A DNA stretch of 64,000 nt from Methylobacillus methanolivorans (GTDB lineage Bacteria > Pseudomonadota > Gammaproteobacteria > Burkholderiales > Methylophilaceae): positions 62,001 through 126,000 of the forward strand of contig NZ_JAJAVF010000001.1 of the NCBI RefSeq assembly GCF_020531845.1, in the 5' to 3' direction. Shown here piece by piece: positions 63,940 through 64,000 of the stretch (position 1 is its first letter; the number at the start of each line of letters is the position of its first letter). The notes below the pieces were generated by a model, which searched no databases, was not told where the DNA came from, and was given only the letters and a program-made list of their open reading frames with translations. A program made the translations under genes and the position numbers.

Positions 63940-64000
63940 ATTGGGTAATTCGTTTTTGTCGTCTGCCGTGGCGGGAAAATGCTGCTGCAATGACTTGCCG
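63922..64000 (-). CDS. Possible C-terminal fragment of a leftward gene
   Basis: A frame open from the right edge reads 25 codons, ending NELPNKPIVL then TAA. It is too short for any assignment and overlaps the hairpin at 63908-63939, so it may be chance. Confidence 0.3.
   Translation of the reverse strand, partial: GKSLQQHFPATADDKNELPNKPIVL

Overview
The window looks like a chromosomal segment of a methylotrophic betaproteobacterium of the Methylophilaceae. A Methylovorus- or Methylophilus-like organism is the best guess, because the indirect N-methylglutamate route for methylamine sits about 10 kb from a four-gene dimethylamine monooxygenase locus, in moderate-GC DNA with betaproteobacterial housekeeping genes. 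I see no insertion sequence, prophage, CRISPR array or rRNA. The taxon is inferred from gene content only.

Layout. 1-2.4 kb: the end of a circularly permuted ATP-grasp/alpha-E protein and a transglutaminase-like protease. 2.4-13.9 kb: a giant FAD/Fe-S dehydrogenase, a TlpA-like redoxin, HemJ, an SRPBCC protein divergent from a TetR regulator with a clear palindromic operator, a PfkB kinase, a SlyB-like lipoprotein, ornithine-lipid genes olsB-olsA, and apaH. 14-18 kb: tRNA-Arg(CCG), an OsmC-YcaO fusion and two orphan genes. 18.1-27.7 kb: one 9.5-kb leftward operon, mgdABCD-gmaS-mgsABC, ending in a strong terminator. 28-32 kb: a GGDEF/EAL protein and MarC. 32-37.8 kb: an APC permease, a NarL-like regulator, a NarX-like kinase and a divergent PAS-only membrane protein. 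37.8-43.6 kb: the dimethylamine monooxygenase genes, a class I glutamine amidotransferase, an XRE-cupin regulator and a GNAT acetyltransferase. 43.7-49.4 kb: an OafA-type acyltransferase, an ABC exporter and glnK-amtB. 49.7-55.9 kb: a response regulator, a LysM/FecR protein, a CHASE2 histidine kinase and a diguanylate cyclase. 56.2-64 kb: tRNA-Leu(CAA), queA, a phosphate transporter with a Pho box, a glycosyltransferase, a lytic transglycosylase, proS and small unknown genes.

How it may work together. Dimethylamine would be oxidised by the heme/FMN/2Fe-2S/folate enzyme to methylamine plus a folate-bound C1 unit. GmaS, MgsABC and MgdABCD would then turn methylamine into gamma-glutamylmethylamide, N-methylglutamate and another C1 unit. 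Two DNA motifs tie the region together. A NarL-type 7-2-7 palindrome (TACTCCY-N2-RGGAGTA) lies upstream of mgdA, of the permease and of dmmD, and in the gap after mgsC; the distance to the start codon is exactly 80 bp at both the permease and dmmD. A second element, AAAC-T7-N8-GAAAC, occurs twice upstream of mgdA and once between the glutamine amidotransferase and XRE-cupin genes. I infer a dedicated methylated-amine regulon run by the local two-component system and the XRE-cupin protein. Global control is also visible: a sigma-54 promoter with NtrC-like sites before glnK-amtB, and a three-half-site Pho box before the phosphate transporter.
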